Shown: positions 6,600-9,110 of the stretch, piece by piece | How positions within the stretch are numbered: position 1 is the stretch's first letter | Layout of the letters: the number at the start of each line of letters is the position of its first letter | NCBI GenBank assembly: GCA_007118525.1 | Contig: SKRK01000354.1 | Span: forward strand, 1-9,110 | From: Balneolaceae bacterium | GTDB lineage: Bacteria; Bacteroidota; Rhodothermia; Balneolales; Balneolaceae | Direction of reading: 5' to 3' | Length of the DNA: 9,110 bases | Notes under the pieces: model-generated | The model's database searches: none | What the model was told of the DNA's origin: nothing | Seen by the model: the letters and a program-made list of their open reading frames with translations, nothing else | Translations under genes and position numbers: made by a program

Positions 6600-6646
6600 G
6601 GTATTTTACAAATACCGTACTGATGGTATAGATAGCGGGTATTTTA
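6600..6646. repeat. Repeated GGTAT/ATACC elements in the leader of the PfpI-like gene
   Basis: GGTATTT (6600-6606) and AAATACC (6610-6616) form a perfect 7-bp hairpin with loop TAC. GGTATTTTA recurs as a direct repeat (6600-6608 and 6638-6646), and another GGTAT lies at 6625-6629. The single ATACC could therefore pair with any of three GGTAT copies. The set ends 23 bases before the ATG at 6670 and may be an operator or a switching leader (inference). Confidence 0.45.
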
Positions 6647-6658
6647 AACTAAACTTAT

Positions 6659-6664
6659 GGAGAG
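6659..6664 (+). promoter_or_regulatory. Ribosome binding site of the PfpI-like gene
   Basis: GGAGAG lies 5 bases before the ATG at 6670. It decides the start: the reading frame is open further upstream to a TTG at 6562, but that codon lies inside the preceding terminator and lacks such a site. Confidence 0.85.
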
Positions 6665-6669
6665 AAGTT

Positions 6670-7272
6670 ATGAAACGAGTAAAATTTGTTTTTCCAATCT
6701 TTGTATTGATTTTTATGCTTTTGGGGATCTCGATATTTGCAGTTAATCCTGATAAAGAGCTGGAAGGAAAACGTATTGCCTTTCTGATTACCGAAGGATT
6801 CCATGACGGTGAAACCATGTTTCCGCTTGGTTTTCTGCAAAACAATGGAGCAGTTATTACAGTTATCGGAATAGAACCGGGCGTGTATAAAGCTTATAAC
6901 AGTGATGTTACGGCTATTGTAGAAAAATCAGTCACAGATGTTTCAATTGCTGATTTCGATGCTCTGGTAATTCCCGGGGGGCAATCTCCGGCAAACCTGC
7001 GAGAACACAGCTCAGTGGTTGATTTTGTCAGAGAGTTTATTCAAACCAATAAACCTGTTGCTTCTATTTGCCACGGCCCGCAGGTTGTAATTGCCACAGG
7101 AATCGTTGAAGGAAGAACATTAACGGCTGTCGACGCAATAGAGGATGAAATTACCGAAGCAGGCGCCATTTTTGTTGACAGGGAAGTTATGATCGACGGT
7201 AACCTGATTACCTCACGAACGCCACCTGACCTGGCTCCTTTTTCCATAGCTATTATGCAGGCGCTTAATTAA
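6670..7272 (+). CDS. Exported DJ-1/PfpI family protein
   Basis: A 200-residue protein of the class I glutamine-amidotransferase-like fold. It opens with a signal peptide or membrane anchor ('MKRVKFVFPIFVLIFMLLGI', 1-20, then 'SIFA'), after which the domain begins 'KRIAFLITEGFHDGE' (34-48). The nucleophile elbow 'ASICHGPQ' places the reactive Cys at C134 with H135 behind it, as in PfpI. E48 aligns with the conserved Glu of DJ-1 ('EEME'). 'DALVIPGGQSP' (97-107) is the usual strand and turn before the elbow. Family members include peptidases, glyoxalases and chaperones, and the exact activity cannot be assigned. The leader is the notable feature: most relatives are cytosolic, whereas this one should act in the periplasm or at the membrane. 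The start at 6670 is supported by GGAGAG at 6659-6664. No clear terminator follows. Confidence 0.9.
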   Translation: MKRVKFVFPIFVLIFMLLGISIFAVNPDKELEGKRIAFLITEGFHDGETMFPLGFLQNNGAVITVIGIEPGVYKAYNSDVTAIVEKSVTDVSIADFDALVIPGGQSPANLREHSSVVDFVREFIQTNKPVASICHGPQVVIATGIVEGRTLTAVDAIEDEITEAGAIFVDREVMIDGNLITSRTPPDLAPFSIAIMQALN

Positions 7273-7289
7273 ATCATAACCGGGATGAT

Positions 7290-7310
7290 CTAACGAAAAA
7301 GAACCGTTAG
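7290..7310. repeat. Small inverted repeat between the PfpI-like gene and pyrD
   Basis: CTAACG (7290-7295) pairs with CGTTAG (7305-7310) across a 9-base A-rich loop. No T run follows on either strand, so it is a weak terminator candidate at best. It lies 17 bases after the stop codon at 7272. Confidence 0.3.
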
Positions 7311-7467
7311 GCGGTGTTGCTTATACAGAAATCGGTAAACTGTTCACCAAACACGTTACCCCGTTTCTTTTCAAATTATAAACGAAATGGAGCAGTTGCA
7401 TAAGCCCATCGTCTTTCGGTTTAAAATTTGCATTCAGTCTCAAAAGTATAAGAGGGTAATTAAAATC

Positions 7468-8574
7468 ATGATTAAGGTTCTATATAAAAAAGGGCTAAAG
7501 CCCATTCTCTTCAAAACCGATCCCGAGTTTATCCACGACGCATTTGTCACTATGGGACAGAAGATCGGTTATACGAAACCGGGGCGGGCATTGATATCGT
7601 CTATGTATGGTTATAAAGGACCGGATATTTCTATAACCGTGGACGGTATTACGTACAAATCACCAGTATTACTGGCGGCAGGATTTGATTATAACGGTAA
7701 GCTGGCCCACGTTTTGGACTGTCTCTCCTTTGGAGGAGATGAGATAGGCTCTGTTACCGCAAGGCCGTGCGAGGGGAATCCCAGGCCTAGGCTCAAGAGA
7801 ATGGTAAAGTCAAAGTCGCTGGTGGTATGGAAGGGCCTGAAAAATCAGGGAGTAGGCAGGATCATAGAGAGGCTGAAGAGCGTTGAAAAACCAGAAGGTT
7901 TTATATGGGGCATCAGCATTGCAAAAACCAATGATGCTGAGGCATCCACTGTTGAAGGCGGAGTGAAAGATTACCACTACTCCCTTAAAAGACTGGTGGA
8001 GGAAAATATGGGCGACTTTTATACTATAAATATCTCCTGTCCCAATGCGCATGGAGGCGAAAGTTTTGCCGAAGCATCTCGTTTAAGAGTACTTTTTGAA
8101 AAACTGGCGACAGTTGAACACAACAAACCCATGTATGCAAAGATGCCCATCGATGCTGAATGGGATGAATTTAATGATCTGCTCACTGTCTTAGACGAAT
8201 TTGGGGTTCATGGTGTGGTAATTGGTAATCTCAACAAAAATTATTCTGATGCTGATTTTCCTGAAGAAGCTCCGGAAGAGTATCGGGGTGGGTTGAGCGG
8301 CAAGCCATGTTTTGAGCACTCCAATGAGCTGATCCGAAAGACCAAACAGCAGTGGGGAAACAGGTTTACCATTATTGGATGTGGTGGAATTTTCTCTGCT
8401 GAGGATGCCATGACGAAATTGGACGCAGGGGCAGATTTACTGCAATTGATTACCGGGATGATTTTCGAGGGCCCCCACCTTATGAAAGATATCTGTGTGG
8501 CTTATGCCAGGAGAAATGAACAGGAAAAACAATCTCCGGAAGAAGTTAAAATGACTTCAGAAACAGTGAAATAG
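7468..8574 (+). CDS. pyrD: Dihydroorotate dehydrogenase, class-2 layout with a class-1-like catalytic Cys
   Basis: FMN enzyme family that oxidises dihydroorotate to orotate in pyrimidine synthesis. Class 2 members are membrane-associated and use quinone. The 368-residue product has the class-2 N-terminal helical extension ('KPILFKTDPEFIHDAF', 11-26). 'AAGFDYNG' is at 70-77, 'EGNPRPRLKR' at 102-111, 'NISCPN' at 188-193, 'YAKMPID' at 223-229 with K225, 'RGGLSG' at 273-278, and the FMN-phosphate segment 'GCGGIFSAEDA' at 304-314 followed by 'AGADLLQLITG'. Two positions are odd. C191 stands where class 2 enzymes have the catalytic Ser (class 1 has Cys), and Y75 replaces the Lys of the usual GFDKNG. 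I chose the ATG at 7468 because the class-2 N-terminus begins there and AGAGGG lies at 7451-7456. An in-frame ATG at 7387 would add 27 unconserved residues. A charged tail follows residue 347. It could be a divergent PyrD or a paralogue with another substrate. Confidence 0.85.
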   Translation: MIKVLYKKGLKPILFKTDPEFIHDAFVTMGQKIGYTKPGRALISSMYGYKGPDISITVDGITYKSPVLLAAGFDYNGKLAHVLDCLSFGGDEIGSVTARPCEGNPRPRLKRMVKSKSLVVWKGLKNQGVGRIIERLKSVEKPEGFIWGISIAKTNDAEASTVEGGVKDYHYSLKRLVEENMGDFYTINISCPNAHGGESFAEASRLRVLFEKLATVEHNKPMYAKMPIDAEWDEFNDLLTVLDEFGVHGVVIGNLNKNYSDADFPEEAPEEYRGGLSGKPCFEHSNELIRKTKQQWGNRFTIIGCGGIFSAEDAMTKLDAGADLLQLITGMIFEGPHLMKDICVAYARRNEQEKQSPEEVKMTSETVK

Positions 8575-8633
8575 ATTCTTTAATATCCTAAATTCCTGTT
8601 CATTACAATCGGATTATCGATCGCTATAATGGC

Positions 8634-9110
8634 ATGTGGATTTTCAAGGACAAAAAACATACAGGGCAGACCCGAAAAGAGGAGGTTGCCAACGCGATTA
8701 GCCATGGCGTTGGGGCGGTAGCTGCCATTGTGGCCGCGCCGTTTTTGATCTACTACGCCGTTCACCATGGAGACGCACTCACTGTTGCCGGAGTCAGTGT
8801 TTTTATTGCCTCAGCCATTCTGCTCTACCTCTCTTCCACTCTGTTCCACGGCCTGAGAGAAGGAAAAGCCAAAGACGTTTTCCAGGTTTTTGATCATATA
8901 GCAATTTTTATCCTGATCGCCGGAACCTACACGCCGTTTACCGTAGGGATATTACATGGAACTTTCGGCTGGTTTATGCTTGCAATGATATGGTTTGTGG
9001 CGTTTACCGGCATTACGCTCAGGCTTTGGCTGGGTAAAACAAACATGAAAATTTTCGTGGCTTTTTACCTGCTAATGGGATGGATGATTTTTATCGGAAT
9101 AAAACCGCTG
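8634..9110 (+). CDS. trhA: Hemolysin III / PAQR-family membrane protein, C-terminus beyond the right edge
   Basis: First 159 codons of a seven-helix membrane protein of the HlyIII/PAQR family, called TrhA in current bacterial annotation and linked to membrane homeostasis; the historic hemolysin label is not proof of toxicity. Translation from the ATG at 8634 is open to the window end. Motif 'EEVANAISHG' (16-25) opens the domain. 'SSTLFHG' (67-73) holds the S-x3-H metal-site pattern (S68, H72), and 'FDHIAIFILIAGTYTP' (86-101) is the conserved Asp-His segment with D87. Hydrophobic segments lie at about 27-43, 50-71, 87-106, 112-131 and 138-155. The final H-x3-H motif would lie outside the window. 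The gene starts 59 bases after pyrD on the same strand, without a visible Shine-Dalgarno or terminator between, so co-transcription is possible but unproven. I used the gene symbol for the family, not for proven function. Confidence 0.9.
   Translation, partial: MWIFKDKKHTGQTRKEEVANAISHGVGAVAAIVAAPFLIYYAVHHGDALTVAGVSVFIASAILLYLSSTLFHGLREGKAKDVFQVFDHIAIFILIAGTYTPFTVGILHGTFGWFMLAMIWFVAFTGITLRLWLGKTNMKIFVAFYLLMGWMIFIGIKPL

Noticed and set aside
7289..7311. attC-like ATCTAAC ... GTTAGGC pair
   Set aside because: The cores are only 11 bases apart, far too close for an attC site, so I list it only as a small inverted repeat.
8603..8630. TTACAA-16-TATAAT resembling a sigma-70 promoter before the HlyIII gene
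   Set aside because: Transcription would start at about 8637, after the ATG at 8634, and no later in-frame start fits. The organism group may also use a different promoter consensus.

Overview
The window looks like ordinary chromosome of a Gram-negative bacterium of the Bacteroidota/Balneolota/Rhodothermota group, with a marine or halophilic Balneolaceae-like organism as the best guess. The grounds are an HflK-HflC pair, a lipoprotein with an N-terminal Cys signal, HAF-type surface repeats, moderate base composition, mostly weak Shine-Dalgarno sequences, and intergenic 'ATGACA / TGTCAT' dispersed repeats of a kind I associate with these genomes. The assignment is by recall and is not proven by the window.

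Layout. Positions 1-777 (minus strand, open at the left edge) encode a CDP-alcohol phosphatidyltransferase with a perfect catalytic signature. A 382-base divergent intergenic region follows. Next is the two-gene operon hflK (1160-2170) and hflC (2180-3124), the membrane stomatin/prohibitin-like complex that accompanies the FtsH protease. The 540 bases after hflC hold no convincing gene but are densely structured: a tandem array of small trinucleotide-loop hairpins, two inverted copies of one dispersed repeat, and between those copies a crossing (pseudoknot-type) pair of inverted repeats. Then come a CPBP/CAAX-type membrane protease (3665-4276), a second intergenic region with a 10-bp inverted repeat (4277-4607), and a large secreted lipoprotein (4608-6485). 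That lipoprotein has HAF repeats and an N-terminal region resembling a thioester domain that has lost its Cys. It is closed by a strong intrinsic terminator (6546-6580).

Downstream are an exported DJ-1/PfpI-family protein (6670-7272) with a repeat-rich 5' leader, a dihydroorotate dehydrogenase of class-2 layout carrying a class-1-type Cys at the catalytic base position (7468-8574), and the first 159 codons of a hemolysin III/PAQR-family membrane protein (8634 to the right edge).

How the genes relate. Only hflK-hflC is a clear functional unit. The others are mostly envelope-associated (lipid head-group transfer, membrane proteolysis control, CPBP protease, surface lipoprotein, exported DJ-1-like protein, HlyIII), but separate leaders, gaps and a terminator suggest independent transcription. 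I see no phage, transposase, CRISPR array, tRNA or rRNA, and no convincing new multi-gene system. The features most worth following up are the structured hflC-CPBP intergenic region, the atypical DHOD active site, and the lipoprotein with its apparently disabled thioester domain.
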